From: Woeseiaceae bacterium
Lineage (GTDB): Bacteria; Pseudomonadota; Gammaproteobacteria; Steroidobacterales; Woeseiaceae
Assembly (NCBI GenBank): GCA_021773035.1
Contig: JAJFKU010000045.1
Span: forward strand, 62,001-126,000
Length of the DNA: 64,000 nt
Direction: 5' to 3'
Each line of letters starts with the position of its first letter. Position 1 is the first letter of the stretch. The position numbers were made by a program, and so were the translations under genes. The notes under the pieces were generated by a model that made no database searches, was not told where the DNA came from, and saw only the letters and a program-made list of their open reading frames with translations. Positions 17,601 through 26,682 of this stretch are shown piece after piece.

Positions 17601-17764
17601 GCACCAGTCAGCTCAGTGCGTATCGTGAGCGTCGGATAGGAGATGTCCGGCAACAGGTTCAGATTCAGACGGTTCAGCGATACCATCCCGAACAGGACGA
17701 TGGCTATCATCAGCATTACGATCGTCACACGGCGTTCCGTAGCGATCTCTATCAATCGGCGCAT
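14600..17764 (-). CDS. Efflux RND transporter permease subunit (first of tandem pair)
   Basis: The 1054-aa RND permease begins MRRLIEIATERRVTIVMLMI, the usual TM1. GMLVDNSIVVLENI lies in TM4 (about 400-414), and the mirrored motif VVNNAIVLVDLINQLR in TM10. A hydrophilic, Ala-rich insert near 500-520 (DDGANDSAANGF) separates the halves. Its start overlaps the adaptor stop by one base. Together with the two adaptors upstream and the permease downstream it forms one operon; no outer-membrane factor is encoded here, so a TolC-like channel must come from elsewhere. Confidence 0.94.
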   Translation of the reverse strand: MRRLIEIATERRVTIVMLMIAIVLFGMVSLNRLNLNLLPDISYPTLTIRTELTGAAPVEIENLLSKPVEEAVGVVRNVRLVRSVSRSGQSDVTIEFLWGTDMDMAGVDVREKLDILELPLEASRPLLLRFDPSSEPIMRLALLYEEDAAAGSAETRLKALRRLAEDRIKAEFEAEEGTAAVKVSGGLEDEIQIRVDQQKLSQLGVSIEQIAERIRSENVNLSGGRLEEGSQRFLVRTINEFQSIDEFRDAIVATVAERPVYLRDVATVEQGYKDREAITRVQGRESVELAVYKEGDANTVQVAERIQRRLEKLRESLPENIELTMVYDQSTFISSAVADVRLAAILGGLIAVFVLYGFLRDARATTIVSIAIPVSVIGTFLLMYTNDISLNIMSLGGIALAVGMLVDNSIVVLENIVRKKEQGQGIVDAARNGTTEVASAVVAATLTTIAVFFPMVFISGIAGQLFKDQALTVTFALIFSLLVALTLIPMLASLGAQGRYDDGANDSAANGFTRAVAAVMRLFAAVFGIVRKAFWAILWVPTWVLQTLYKAIAAVYPGALRWSLHHRLAVIVISLVLFISTMALVPRLGTELIPQFSQGEFTVNLRLPPGMPLAETDRAIQIAQAAAAGIEAVELNYSVAGSGNRLDANPVDAGDNTGTLNVKLRSGAGRDAENRTMSVMRAELAALPGVQYEFTRPSLMSFTSPLQIEVSGYSLENLASVSQAVVQAMSASDRFTDIKTTVESGNPEIQIVFDQERAAKLGLAVRDIANRVVANVRGELATRYTWRDKKIDVLVRSVDTRASSIEEIRRLIVNPTSERPVTLDAVADVTVSQGPAEIRRVAQERVAIISANLAHGDLGAAAAEAGDIVAKVPMPAGISAIVSGQSEEMQASFQSMQFALALAVFLVYLVMASQFESLIHPFVILFTIPLALVGAVLALFITGTTVNIVAFIGVIMLAGIVVNNAIVLVDLINQLRAQGKERFDAILEAGSARLRPILMTSLTTTLGLLPMAMGFGEGSEVRTPMAITVIGGLTVSTLLTLVVIPVVYSLMDRK

Positions 17765-18834
17765 TATTCTGCGTCCTCGTCCGACGCGTTGATCACGACG
17801 ACCCTGGAATCGTTCTTCAATCCGATATGCCCGACCGTGATGACCTGTTCGCCATCGCTCAGGCCGGCCGTTATTTCCACCATACCGCCGCTGCTGAAGC
17901 CGGTCTGAATTTCCTTGCGAATTCCGAGGTCGCCTTCGACGACGAATAATGACGTCGTATCTGCGCCTTCTATGATCGCGCTACGTGGGACCTGCAAGAC
18001 GTTTTCGTGCGAGTCGTAGATAATGCTCAGGCGGCCAAACATGCCCGGTTTTATGCGTTGTTCGTCGCTGCGTATTTCTATCGTGACTTTGAAAGTGCCG
18101 GTAGCTGCATCGACGATCGGGCTGATTCGGGTAACCGTTGCGCCCACGGGTGGCCCCGACAGGGCATCTATTTCGATGTGCACCGCTTGCCCGGCGGCAA
18201 TGCGGCGAAACTCGCGTTCCGGCACATACATGTAAGCGACCAGCGGATCCAGACTGGTCACGCGGAAAACCGGGTCGCCGGTTTTTATCGTGTTGCCGAG
18301 TTTGATGTAGCGCTCGGATACTACGCCGTCGATCGGAGCGCGTATCTTCGTGTAGTCGAGTTCAAGGCTGGCGAGGTTGTAGGATGCCTCCAGCGCTTCC
18401 AGGTCGTACTGCAGTTTCTCGAAGTCTCCCTCGCTGATCAGGCCCCTGTCCTGCAGTTCCCGGTTGCGGTCGAAATCCTGTTGCATCTTTCTGAGGCGCG
18501 CTTTGGATTCACTGAGTTCGAGGCGCAGGCGATCACCGTCCAGCGTGGCCAGAACCTGGTTTCGCGCAACACGATCGCCTTCCTCGGCATGTAGATCGCG
18601 CACTTCTCCGGCGACCTTCGCGACGACATCGGCTTCGGCAAATGCTTCGATCGGCGCTGTTCCGGTGTAGGTTGCGACGATATCGCCGCGAACCGGAACA
18701 CTGATTTCGACCGGGACCGGCTGTGTGTCCTCGTCTTCCTCGGAATCACCTTCCGCAACCTGGTCGCCCTGCTGGCAGGCACTCAACAACAACAGGTACG
18801 CCAACGCCGTTGCGCCAACGCGAAATAGCTTCAT
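17764..18834 (-). CDS. RND efflux periplasmic adaptor lipoprotein
   Basis: The 356-aa protein has a lipoprotein signal ending LLSAC with Cys20, followed by an acidic linker. The barrel-sandwich (lipoyl-like) half motifs flank a helical hairpin of about 90-150, then come the beta-barrel and a membrane-proximal domain ending near DGEQVITVGHIGLKNDSRV. Such adaptors link the inner-membrane pump to an outer-membrane channel. It overlaps the permease start by one base. A second adaptor gene lies 63 nt upstream, with a 7-bp inverted repeat CATGACC/GGTCATG in the gap (18857-18885). Confidence 0.92.
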   Translation of the reverse strand: MKLFRVGATALAYLLLLSACQQGDQVAEGDSEEDEDTQPVPVEISVPVRGDIVATYTGTAPIEAFAEADVVAKVAGEVRDLHAEEGDRVARNQVLATLDGDRLRLELSESKARLRKMQQDFDRNRELQDRGLISEGDFEKLQYDLEALEASYNLASLELDYTKIRAPIDGVVSERYIKLGNTIKTGDPVFRVTSLDPLVAYMYVPEREFRRIAAGQAVHIEIDALSGPPVGATVTRISPIVDAATGTFKVTIEIRSDEQRIKPGMFGRLSIIYDSHENVLQVPRSAIIEGADTTSLFVVEGDLGIRKEIQTGFSSGGMVEITAGLSDGEQVITVGHIGLKNDSRVVVINASDEDAE

Positions 18835-18897
18835 TCGTTCTCCCCTATGCTCTTGCCATGACCACTGTTGTAAACAAGGGTCATGCCAGAAATGAGA

Positions 18898-19977
18898 TTA
18901 GCCGGTCAGCCGATCTCCGTCAGCGCTACTGGCCAGCACCTTGCTGCCATCACGCAGCCCTGAATGGCCGACGACGACAATTTCATCGCCGTCCTGCAAT
19001 CCGCTCAGGATTTCTACGCGCCCTCTTTGCTTAATGCCGATCGTGACAGCCTGGCGAGAGACTTCGCCGTTGCGGACGACGTAGACCGTAGTTTCATCGT
19101 CTTCGTCGAGCAGGGCATTGCTTGGTATGACCAGTACATCAGTGTGTTTTTCATAGGCGACAGTGAATCGCCCGAACATACCCGGTGCGAGGTCGTCCGA
19201 GGAATTATCGATAATTGCAGTGGCGCGAAAGGTACCGCTGTCGATATCGATGGTCGGGCTGATTCGAACGATTGTTGCTGCGAAATCGACACCTGGTCTG
19301 GATACCACATTGACGGTCGCTGCGTGGCCAACATCAAACTTGCCGAGTTCGGCCTGCGGAATCTTCAGGTAGGCGATCAACTCCGACGTTTCGGTTATGC
19401 GAAATGCCACCTGGCCGACGGTGAGTGTTTCACCTGGTTTGATGTCGCGAGAGGAGACCACGCCTGAGATAGTGGCGCGTATGTTCGAGTAGCCGTGATT
19501 AAGACGCTTAAGGTCATAGCTTGCCTGCAGAGATGCGAGGTCGAATTTCAGCCCGTCGAACATCGATGTGCTGATAAGCCCGCGAGCATGCAGGTCGACA
19601 TTGCGCAGGTATTCTTTTCGAGCGCGCTCAAGATTAGCTTTTGCCGCCAGCATCTCGAGGCGTAGACGTTCACCATCAAGGCGTGCGAGAACCTGCCCTG
19701 CTGTTACCCGGTCGCCTTCTTCGACGAGAAGTTCGACGACTTCACCGGCGGCCCGGGCACTAACCGGAGCATCGGCATCCGACGACAGCGAAGCGCTGGC
19801 GGCATAAGTTGCATAAATATCGCCGCGAACCGGCGTCGTGGTTTCCACGGCCACCGGCATTGCTGCCGCTTCGTCCTCTGTATCGCTTGCTACGCTGGCG
19901 CCACAGCCCGCAAGACATACGCTGCCAGCCATCATGATGGCGAAAACTGCGGCGAGAGGGTGACGGCGTATTTTCAT
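18898..19977 (-). CDS. RND efflux periplasmic adaptor lipoprotein (operon-leading copy)
   Basis: The 359-aa protein has a lipobox LAGC with Cys25, then domains in the same order as its downstream paralogue, for example AAGEVVELLVEEGDRVTAGQ in the first half-motif and IKPGETLTVGQVAFRI in the barrel. The two tandem adaptors suggest a heteromeric adaptor ring matching the two unlike permeases. This is the first gene of the four-gene operon and has its own promoter upstream. Confidence 0.9.
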   Translation of the reverse strand: MKIRRHPLAAVFAIMMAGSVCLAGCGASVASDTEDEAAAMPVAVETTTPVRGDIYATYAASASLSSDADAPVSARAAGEVVELLVEEGDRVTAGQVLARLDGERLRLEMLAAKANLERARKEYLRNVDLHARGLISTSMFDGLKFDLASLQASYDLKRLNHGYSNIRATISGVVSSRDIKPGETLTVGQVAFRITETSELIAYLKIPQAELGKFDVGHAATVNVVSRPGVDFAATIVRISPTIDIDSGTFRATAIIDNSSDDLAPGMFGRFTVAYEKHTDVLVIPSNALLDEDDETTVYVVRNGEVSRQAVTIGIKQRGRVEILSGLQDGDEIVVVGHSGLRDGSKVLASSADGDRLTG

Positions 19978-20011
19978 ATCTTTGTGCTATACCAAGTTAG
20001 TGTTGTAGTGA

Positions 20012-20039
20012 AGTATAACACCAGCTCAGCATAACGCAA
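20012..20039 (-). promoter_or_regulatory. Likely promoter of the tandem RND operon
   Basis: On the minus strand TTGCGT (20034-20039) and TATACT (20012-20017) are 16 nt apart. The -10 box matches 5 of 6 consensus bases and the -35 box 3 of 6. It lies about 35 nt before the first adaptor start, which explains how this operon can be expressed apart from the PadR-led one. Confidence 0.5.
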
Positions 20040-20068
20040 GCAGCGACTTCACGCATCGTTGTTCCTAT

Positions 20069-23000
20069 TTAGATGCGCGAAACCTGATTTTGGATTGATT
20101 TTTTACGGCGTGACAGCCATTCCGATCGTTGCAGCCGGCGATTGCTGAGGTAGTCGCTGAAGTTTGCCTGGATCATCAAAAGGCTCGGTGTCAGCAGCAA
20201 AGTGAGCATCGTTGCAAAGGCGAGGCCGCCGGCAACTGAGGAGGCGAGCTGTGTCCACCACTGCGAGCTGGGCGCCCCGATCGATACTTCACGGTCGATC
20301 AGATTGATGTTGATGCCCAGTACCATGGGCATCAGTCCGACAATGGTCGTCACCGTTGTCAGCATGACCGGGCGGAGTCGAATCGCGCAGGTACGCAGGA
20401 CGGCATCGAAAGCCTTCTCGCCGCGGCTGCGCAGAACATTGTAAGTGTCGATAAACACGATGTTGTTATTGACGACAATGCCCGCAAGCGTGATAACGCC
20501 GACGCTACTCATAATGACGCCGAAGGGCTTGCCCATGATGAGATGCCCCAGCAGTACACCGCCGGTTGAGAAAAGCACGGCCGTTAATATCAGCCCGGCC
20601 TGATAAATGCTGTTGAACTGGGTGACAAGGATAATTGCCATTATCGCCAGCGCCATCAACATGGCGCGTGCCAGAAACGCCTGGTCTTCTTCCTGGTCCT
20701 GCGTGCTACCGCCGAAGGTCATACTGACGCGCGGGTCGATACCGAGGTCGGGTAGCTCTTCGCGGAGTTCCGCGACCAGGTCGTTGACCAGATAACCGGG
20801 CGCCACGTCCGCATCGATGGACATCGTGCGGCGCATGTCGGTGCGCCGAATGTTGCTGACTTTCTGTGCCGGTACCCGCTCTACGAACGTGCTGATCGGT
20901 ACCAGCCCCTGCTGTGACGGGATGCGCAGTTCGTCTATCTGCGCGAGACTGCGGCTGCTCTCCGGATAGCGGACCCGAATATCGATTTCATGGTCGCTGT
21001 CATCCGGCCGGTATTCACCGATTTTGATGCCGTTTGTGACGAGTTGTACCATCGCGCCGACCAGAGACACATCGGCGCCGAAGCGGGCGGCCTCGGCTCT
21101 GTCGACTTTGATCTGCCATTCGATACCGGGCAGCGGTCGGCTGTCTTCGATGTTGATGATGCCGGCGTGGGTCTCCATCAGCGCATGAACGTCAGCTACC
21201 GATCGATCGAGTATCTCCGGGAAACGCGACGAAAACTCAAGACGGATCGGCTTACCGATCGGCGGTCCGGCATCCGGCTTGCGCGGCTCAATCTGGATAC
21301 CGGCGAGGTCGCGGGTACGGGTCCTGATCTCATCGAGAATGTCGTCCGACTTACGGCGTTGATCCCACTCGATGTAGTTCAGCGTGAGTGTCCCAATCTG
21401 ATCTTCTGCACCCTGATCGTTGCTGCCGGTTTTGGCGTACAGAAATTCGATCTCCGGCATGCCCAGTACGCGTTCCTCTACCTGCCGGACCAGCGTATCC
21501 CGCTCACGGGTCGAGAGATCGCCCCGGGCGCGAATATCGATCATGCCGAATGGCTGTTCGACTTCGGGGAAGTATTCGACACCTTTGCCAAATGCCATGA
21601 ACGCGATGTAGACGAAAACCAGTAGCGCCGAAACACCGGCTACACCCAGCCACGGCCGTTGCAGGGATACTCGCAGGAAGCGGATATAGCGGCCGGTAAA
21701 GCCGCTGACGGTATTCAGGTCTCCGGTTTCGGCCGCGCTCAGGTTGCGCCGCGCCTCTTCGGTATTCGCGCCGGTTCTGCCAAAGATTGAACCCAGCGTC
21801 GGCACGAACAGCAGGGCCATGATCAGCGACGCTGAGAGAACCGCAATCAACGTTATTGGTAAGTACTTCATGAACTCGCCGGACATGCCCGGCCAGAATG
21901 CCAGCGGCACGAATGCAGCCAGGGTCGTGCAGGTCGACGCAATAATCGGCCAGGCCATTCGTATCGCGGCACGGGCATACGCGTCGCGGCGCGTTTCACC
22001 TTCCGCCATGCGGCGGTCTGCCATTTCGGTAACAACAATCGCACCGTCAACCAGCATGCCAACCGCCATGATCAGGGCGAACAACACCATCATGTTGATC
22101 GTCACACCGAAGGATCCGATGATCAGTATGCCCATGAGAAAACTGCCGGGAATGGCAACGCCGACGAGCAGCGCCGAACGAATGCCAAGAATCCCGATGA
22201 TGACGATAAAGACCAGCAGCACGGCCGACAGAACGCTGTTCTGCAGTTCCGACAACATGTCATTCACGTCTTTCGATTTATCGCGTGACGCAACGACTTC
22301 CATGTCGGCGGGCCAGTACGCCCGTTCCTCGGCGATCAGTGCTTTCACGCTTGCGATCGTGTCGATGATATTGGCACCGGCACGTTGCACGACTTCGATG
22401 GCGATCGCCGGTTTGCCATTAAGGCGGGCAACGCTTTCGGCGTCTTTGTAGGTGCGCCGCACCTCGGCAATGTCCTTGAAGTGAACGATGCGTTCGCCGA
22501 CAGCCTTGATCGGCAGGTTCAGCACGTCGGCGGCGCTCTCGAAGACGCCCGGCACCTTCACCGGAAAGCGGCCTTCATCCGAATGCAGCGCGCCGGCGGC
22601 AACCAGGCGATTATTGAGGCTGACGAACTGTATGATCTGCGCCTGATCGAGTCCGTAGCTTTCCATGGCCAGCGGATCGACGACTACCTCCATCAGCTCT
22701 TCGCGGGTACCGACGAGGTTGACCTCCAGCACGCCGCCCAGACCTTCTATCTTCTCCTGGAGGTCTTCCGCAATTGTCGTCAGGGTCCGTTCCGGGATGT
22801 TGCCGGCGAGATTGAGAACCAGCATCGGATCGAAACGCGACATCTTGACTTCATTGACGGTCGGTTCGTCGGTCTCGCCTGGCAGCTCGGCTTTAGCCTT
22901 GTCGACTTTTTCGCGAACGTCCTGCAGCGCCTTGTCAGTATCCACACCGGCGTCGAATTCCAGCTGCACATTGGCGCCGCCTTCATAGGCGTTCGCCGTC

Positions 23001-23239
23001 ATCTCCTTGATACCTTCGATAGATCGAAGTTCCTGTTCCATCGGCCGCACAAGCAGTCGCTCGGCATCTTCCGGTGAAATGCCGTCGTGCGAGATACTGA
23101 CGTAAATGATCGGGATTTCTATATCCGGCTCGGCTTCCTTCGGAATCGTTGTGTACGCCACGAAGCCGCCAATCAACACGACCAGCAGCGACAGGATCAC
23201 GGTACGTGATCGCGACATTGCAGATTCGATCAGATTCAT
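20069..23239 (-). CDS. Efflux RND transporter permease subunit (PadR-linked)
   Basis: The 1056-aa protein opens MNLIESAMSRSRTVILSLLV and has the two periplasmic loops and twelve membrane helices of RND pumps. TM4 reads GMLVDGAIVVTEMADRRM (about 392-409), with one Asp rather than the AcrB pair. A soluble linker of about 490-520 follows the first half. It overlaps its adaptor stop by one base and is the last gene of the PadR-adaptor-permease operon. Sequence divergence from the tandem pair suggests a different substrate set. Confidence 0.93.
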   Translation of the reverse strand: MNLIESAMSRSRTVILSLLVVLIGGFVAYTTIPKEAEPDIEIPIIYVSISHDGISPEDAERLLVRPMEQELRSIEGIKEMTANAYEGGANVQLEFDAGVDTDKALQDVREKVDKAKAELPGETDEPTVNEVKMSRFDPMLVLNLAGNIPERTLTTIAEDLQEKIEGLGGVLEVNLVGTREELMEVVVDPLAMESYGLDQAQIIQFVSLNNRLVAAGALHSDEGRFPVKVPGVFESAADVLNLPIKAVGERIVHFKDIAEVRRTYKDAESVARLNGKPAIAIEVVQRAGANIIDTIASVKALIAEERAYWPADMEVVASRDKSKDVNDMLSELQNSVLSAVLLVFIVIIGILGIRSALLVGVAIPGSFLMGILIIGSFGVTINMMVLFALIMAVGMLVDGAIVVTEMADRRMAEGETRRDAYARAAIRMAWPIIASTCTTLAAFVPLAFWPGMSGEFMKYLPITLIAVLSASLIMALLFVPTLGSIFGRTGANTEEARRNLSAAETGDLNTVSGFTGRYIRFLRVSLQRPWLGVAGVSALLVFVYIAFMAFGKGVEYFPEVEQPFGMIDIRARGDLSTRERDTLVRQVEERVLGMPEIEFLYAKTGSNDQGAEDQIGTLTLNYIEWDQRRKSDDILDEIRTRTRDLAGIQIEPRKPDAGPPIGKPIRLEFSSRFPEILDRSVADVHALMETHAGIINIEDSRPLPGIEWQIKVDRAEAARFGADVSLVGAMVQLVTNGIKIGEYRPDDSDHEIDIRVRYPESSRSLAQIDELRIPSQQGLVPISTFVERVPAQKVSNIRRTDMRRTMSIDADVAPGYLVNDLVAELREELPDLGIDPRVSMTFGGSTQDQEEDQAFLARAMLMALAIMAIILVTQFNSIYQAGLILTAVLFSTGGVLLGHLIMGKPFGVIMSSVGVITLAGIVVNNNIVFIDTYNVLRSRGEKAFDAVLRTCAIRLRPVMLTTVTTIVGLMPMVLGININLIDREVSIGAPSSQWWTQLASSVAGGLAFATMLTLLLTPSLLMIQANFSDYLSNRRLQRSEWLSRRKKSIQNQVSRI

Positions 23240-24375
23240 CAGTCGTCAGCCTCCGGGCCGCTCTTGATCGCAACCGCGGTTGCAACGTCTTCCTCGGGGA
23301 CCGCATCTACTATGGCGCCGTCGGCGACGTAGCCTTGCCCGACCGTGATAATCGTTGCGTCCTGTGGAAGCCCGGTCAGCCACATGCCGTCGTTTGAAGA
23401 CAGAGCGATATCCGCGTTGACGAACTCGACCAGCCCATCGCTATTGATGATTTTGATGCCGACGTTGCCTGCATCGTTGAGCGTCAACAGCGATGGCGAA
23501 ACCCGGTGTGCCAGGACTTCTTCCGCGGGCACGCGAAGTTCTGCCGTACCGCCTACCCTGAGAGTACCGCCAGAGTTGTCGATCTCGAGTTCGACACCGA
23601 AGGTGCGGGTTGCCTCGTCTGCAACCGGAGCAATGTAACGGATACGGCCCTGTACCGTTTCGCCGGTTGCCAGTTCCGCCTCTGCGGTGTCGCCGACGTC
23701 GACATAATGAGCGTCGAATTCCGACAGGTTTGCAGAAACGATAATGGTTCGATTGTCGACGAAGGTCGCAACCGGATCGCCGCGCGATACGAAATCGCCA
23801 ACCTCGACGACTCTCGATTGCAGGGCGCCGCCAAACGGCGCACGGATATTCATATAGCTGAGATCGAGTTCAGCGCGCGTCAGCTCCGCCTTCGCGGCTT
23901 CCAAAAGTGCGACCGCTTCCTGCAGTTGTGCTTCGGAGACGTAACTTTCCGACTTCAACTTCAGGCGCGCTTCGTACTCAACTTCGCGCTGTTTAACCGT
24001 TGCCTGCGCCTGCGCCAGCCGTGCTTTTCGATCACGCTCGTCCAGGCTCACGATAACACCGCCACGTTCGACACTTGCACCGCGCTCCGCGCCGATACTG
24101 ATAACTCTGCCGTCGGTTTCGGCGGCGAGTTCCACTATCCGGGCGGGAGCGGTTTTGCCGTTGACCGTTATTGTGCGCTGTACCTGCTCAGCGGACTGTG
24201 TGCGTACGCGGACGGCACTTTTGGATGCCGTCGACGAGGTTGCTGTATTTTCCGAAACCGGGCTTACTTCTTCGTCGTCTCCAAGCTGTCCGGAAAGAAG
24301 CCATGCGGTAACGCCAACTGCAATAGCAGCCGATACCAGCCATGATTTATAGCGATTGAGCGTGTTCTGTTTCAT
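23239..24375 (-). CDS. RND efflux periplasmic adaptor, membrane-anchored
   Basis: The 378-aa protein has an uncleaved-looking N-terminal anchor (about 12-30) instead of a lipobox, unlike the two other adaptors here. It contains the expected lipoyl half-motif (RVISIGAERGASVERGGVIV), an alpha-hairpin rich in Ala, Glu and Arg (about 115-170), and barrel motifs (VVEVGDFVSRGDPVATFVD). It is 30 nt downstream of the PadR gene and one base overlaps the permease, so all three are cotranscribed. Confidence 0.9.
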   Translation of the reverse strand: MKQNTLNRYKSWLVSAAIAVGVTAWLLSGQLGDDEEVSPVSENTATSSTASKSAVRVRTQSAEQVQRTITVNGKTAPARIVELAAETDGRVISIGAERGASVERGGVIVSLDERDRKARLAQAQATVKQREVEYEARLKLKSESYVSEAQLQEAVALLEAAKAELTRAELDLSYMNIRAPFGGALQSRVVEVGDFVSRGDPVATFVDNRTIIVSANLSEFDAHYVDVGDTAEAELATGETVQGRIRYIAPVADEATRTFGVELEIDNSGGTLRVGGTAELRVPAEEVLAHRVSPSLLTLNDAGNVGIKIINSDGLVEFVNADIALSSNDGMWLTGLPQDATIITVGQGYVADGAIVDAVPEEDVATAVAIKSGPEADD

Positions 24376-24405
24376 TTCTTTCTATTTCCTCGTTCGTGCA
24401 ACCGC

Positions 24406-24948
24406 TTAGCCGGTTGCCGATTTTTTTCCGGTACCGTCAATCAGCAAATGCCGATTTTCTTCGACGTACTGTTTCATGGCCTGCGTCATCGCTTTACCGA
24501 ATCCTGCGACGAACTCCACGCCCGCAGGCCAGTTGGCGGTGCAGCTCGACTCTGCGTCCAGGATCATCTGCAGGCAGTAGTCGATATCCTCAAGGCGACT
24601 GTTCAGGACAGTCTCGATTTGTTCCGCGGGCATCAGGTGCGCAAAACACAGGGTCGCCAGAAACTCCGAACGAACTTTATGGCAGGGCGCAGGGTTGCCA
24701 AGCGCTTCGAGCAAACGCGCCATGCCCGCATCCGTTATTTCGTAGACTTTGCGGTCGGGCTTGCCGTCCTGCGGAATCTGCTCGCAGGTGACGAAACCCT
24801 GTTCGGCGAGAGAGGACAGGGCAGGGTAAATCGAGCCATAACCGGCGGCAAAAAAATGACCGAAGGTCGACTCAAATTGCTTTTTCAGGTCGTAGCCAGA
24901 CGCTGCTCCGTCTGTCAGCATCCCAAGGCAAACTGTTTTCACATCCAT
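24406..24948 (-). CDS. PadR family transcriptional regulator
   Basis: The N-terminal winged helix (MDVKTVCLGMLTDGAASGYD, then FAAGYGSIYPALSSLAEQGF and the wing KVYEITDAGMARL) identifies PadR. A C-terminal helical region (about 95-170) serves dimerisation. I start at the ATG at 24948, which begins MDVKT as usual for the family; an ATG at 24966 would add six residues. PadR proteins repress efflux operons and are released by a small ligand; the adjacent pump is the likely target. A long-spaced inverted repeat lies just upstream. Confidence 0.88.
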   Translation of the reverse strand: MDVKTVCLGMLTDGAASGYDLKKQFESTFGHFFAAGYGSIYPALSSLAEQGFVTCEQIPQDGKPDRKVYEITDAGMARLLEALGNPAPCHKVRSEFLATLCFAHLMPAEQIETVLNSRLEDIDYCLQMILDAESSCTANWPAGVEFVAGFGKAMTQAMKQYVEENRHLLIDGTGKKSATG

Positions 24949-24964
24949 TGCGTTGATCGCCAGC

Positions 24965-25001
24965 ATATATCGGGGCGATGCATACTATCAGTTCGATATA
25001 T
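24965..25001. promoter_or_regulatory. Candidate PadR operator (inverted repeat)
   Basis: ATATATCG (24965-24972) and CGATATAT (24994-25001) are perfect complements separated by 21 nt, immediately upstream of the regulator gene. PadR dimers usually bind AT-rich dyads overlapping their own promoter, so this is a reasonable operator for autoregulation of the pump operon. Confidence 0.45.
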
Positions 25002-25136
25002 AGAATCCAGACAGCGTCTTAGACGGAATCACTATTTAGCATTAACTTTTTTAAAAACAACAGATTATGTTGCTACTCGGTGGCCATGTGGAAGTCGGGA
25101 ATGCCGCGCTCACCGGAAATTCGCGCTATCAGGCCA

Positions 25137-26489
25137 CTATTTGAAGTATCGCGAGAGGTACGGATTGAGCAAACGTCCTTCCGGATCGAGCTGTCGCCGC
25201 AGTTTTCGAAAGAACTCCATGCGCCCACCGTAAGTCTGCGCAACGTAGGCCGGACGGGTTGCTACGGTGGCATTGAATAACGGTATGCCGCCCCAGTTTT
25301 CCGCGAACTCCGAGAGGTCGAGTACAAAATCGTCCCAGCCGCGTTGCTGCGTGGAAACCGTTTGCAAAGCGATCAGGGCTTCATCAAACGATGGCGATAA
25401 CAAGGCTGAGTTATCCTGTGCAACACGATGACCCACTGCTGGCAGATCGCAGCGGTAAGCGGTGCGCGCAAAGGTTTCCCGGCAGAAACGGGCGTAGGCT
25501 TTGACGACCAGCGAGAAGTCCGTAGCCGGGAAACACCAGGTGGAATACAGCAGGTTGCGGGGTTTTCGGCGCCGATGCCGGCCGCCGGCTGCAGCGTTGT
25601 TGCCCGAGCGAATCAGTTTGGAATTGACAAGGCCGTGTGTCGTCGCGGAAATGGTATCGATGATCTGATAGCGGACGGATGGAATCGGCATAACACGGCC
25701 GAGCGATTTGAAGACACCGGGCAGTACCGTGCTCTCACCCCAGTCTTTGATCTTCCAGGGCGCGTTGTAGGTATTGCCGACAGACGCATCGTAGTGTCGT
25801 AAGTCCAGATACACCTGGTTCTTGTACGGCATGAGATAGAACTTGAGCCCGACGTTGCCGTTGGCAAGCCTGTCGGATACATGCGCGAAGGTATCGACAT
25901 CCATACTGCGATGACTGGCGGAAAAAGTAGTAATCGGTCGTACCCGTAACTTAACCTCGTAGATGACACCCAACATGCCGTAGCTGAGTCGAAACGCGTT
26001 TAGCAGGTGTTTCTGCATATGCGAGATTTTCATAGCCTTGCCAGCGGCGGTTACCACCTTCATGCTGATTACCTGCGTCGACAACAGCGACGCATGTTCA
26101 CCGATTCCGGGTCCCATGCAGGGCGCGGCGATTGCACCGCCGAGCGTTCGCTCGGTTTGATCGAAACTGCCGACGAGTTCCATTCCTTCTTCGGCCAGCG
26201 CTGCGATCAGCGCGCCGACGCGCACGCCGGCTTGAGCAGTTACGGTATGGTTGTAGGCGTCGATATGGATAATACGATCGAGGCCGGCCGTATTGATGGT
26301 CGTACCCGTTGTCGCAAGGTTACAGTCTGTTGCCGATGTATTAGCTCCCGTCGGCCGCAAGGGTATGGCAACATTCGCGCTGATGTCGAGACAACGCATC
26401 AGGCGTGCTAGATTGTTGGGCGTGTAAGCCCCGGGGCGAGCGGGCTCGCGATTAAAGCGGCCCGTGTCACGAAATCCTTGTGGCTTCAT
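25137..26489 (-). CDS. FAD-binding oxidase, D-arabinono-1,4-lactone oxidase family
   Basis: The 450-aa protein has an N-terminal PCMH-type FAD domain (IIHIDAYNHTVTAQAGVRVG near 68-87, SFDQTERTLGGAIAAP near 107-122) and a C-terminal ALO domain ending RRQLDPEGRLLNPYL. The residue that carries covalent flavin in gulonolactone-type oxidases is a His in a GxGHS loop; here the loop reads RPTGANTSATD, so the flavin is probably non-covalent. The substrate would be a sugar lactone or polyol, but this is family inference. No signal peptide is visible. It diverges from the YpfJ-type gene. Confidence 0.82.
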   Translation of the reverse strand: MKPQGFRDTGRFNREPARPGAYTPNNLARLMRCLDISANVAIPLRPTGANTSATDCNLATTGTTINTAGLDRIIHIDAYNHTVTAQAGVRVGALIAALAEEGMELVGSFDQTERTLGGAIAAPCMGPGIGEHASLLSTQVISMKVVTAAGKAMKISHMQKHLLNAFRLSYGMLGVIYEVKLRVRPITTFSASHRSMDVDTFAHVSDRLANGNVGLKFYLMPYKNQVYLDLRHYDASVGNTYNAPWKIKDWGESTVLPGVFKSLGRVMPIPSVRYQIIDTISATTHGLVNSKLIRSGNNAAAGGRHRRRKPRNLLYSTWCFPATDFSLVVKAYARFCRETFARTAYRCDLPAVGHRVAQDNSALLSPSFDEALIALQTVSTQQRGWDDFVLDLSEFAENWGGIPLFNATVATRPAYVAQTYGGRMEFFRKLRRQLDPEGRLLNPYLSRYFK

Positions 26490-26682
26490 ATTGGTAACTC
26501 CGCTGTCTTAGGTATTTGCCCGTAGACCGGTGGCTTTGCGACACTGCCTTTCAGCAGTTGTGCCTTTTTCAATTGAAGGTCCATCGTTGCACAGTCGACT
26601 GGTGCTCTGCAACGTAAAGTTTGAGACCGTGGCTTATTGTAAAATGCTCGGCAGATATTCGTGAGTGGGTCAGGAGTAAGCG

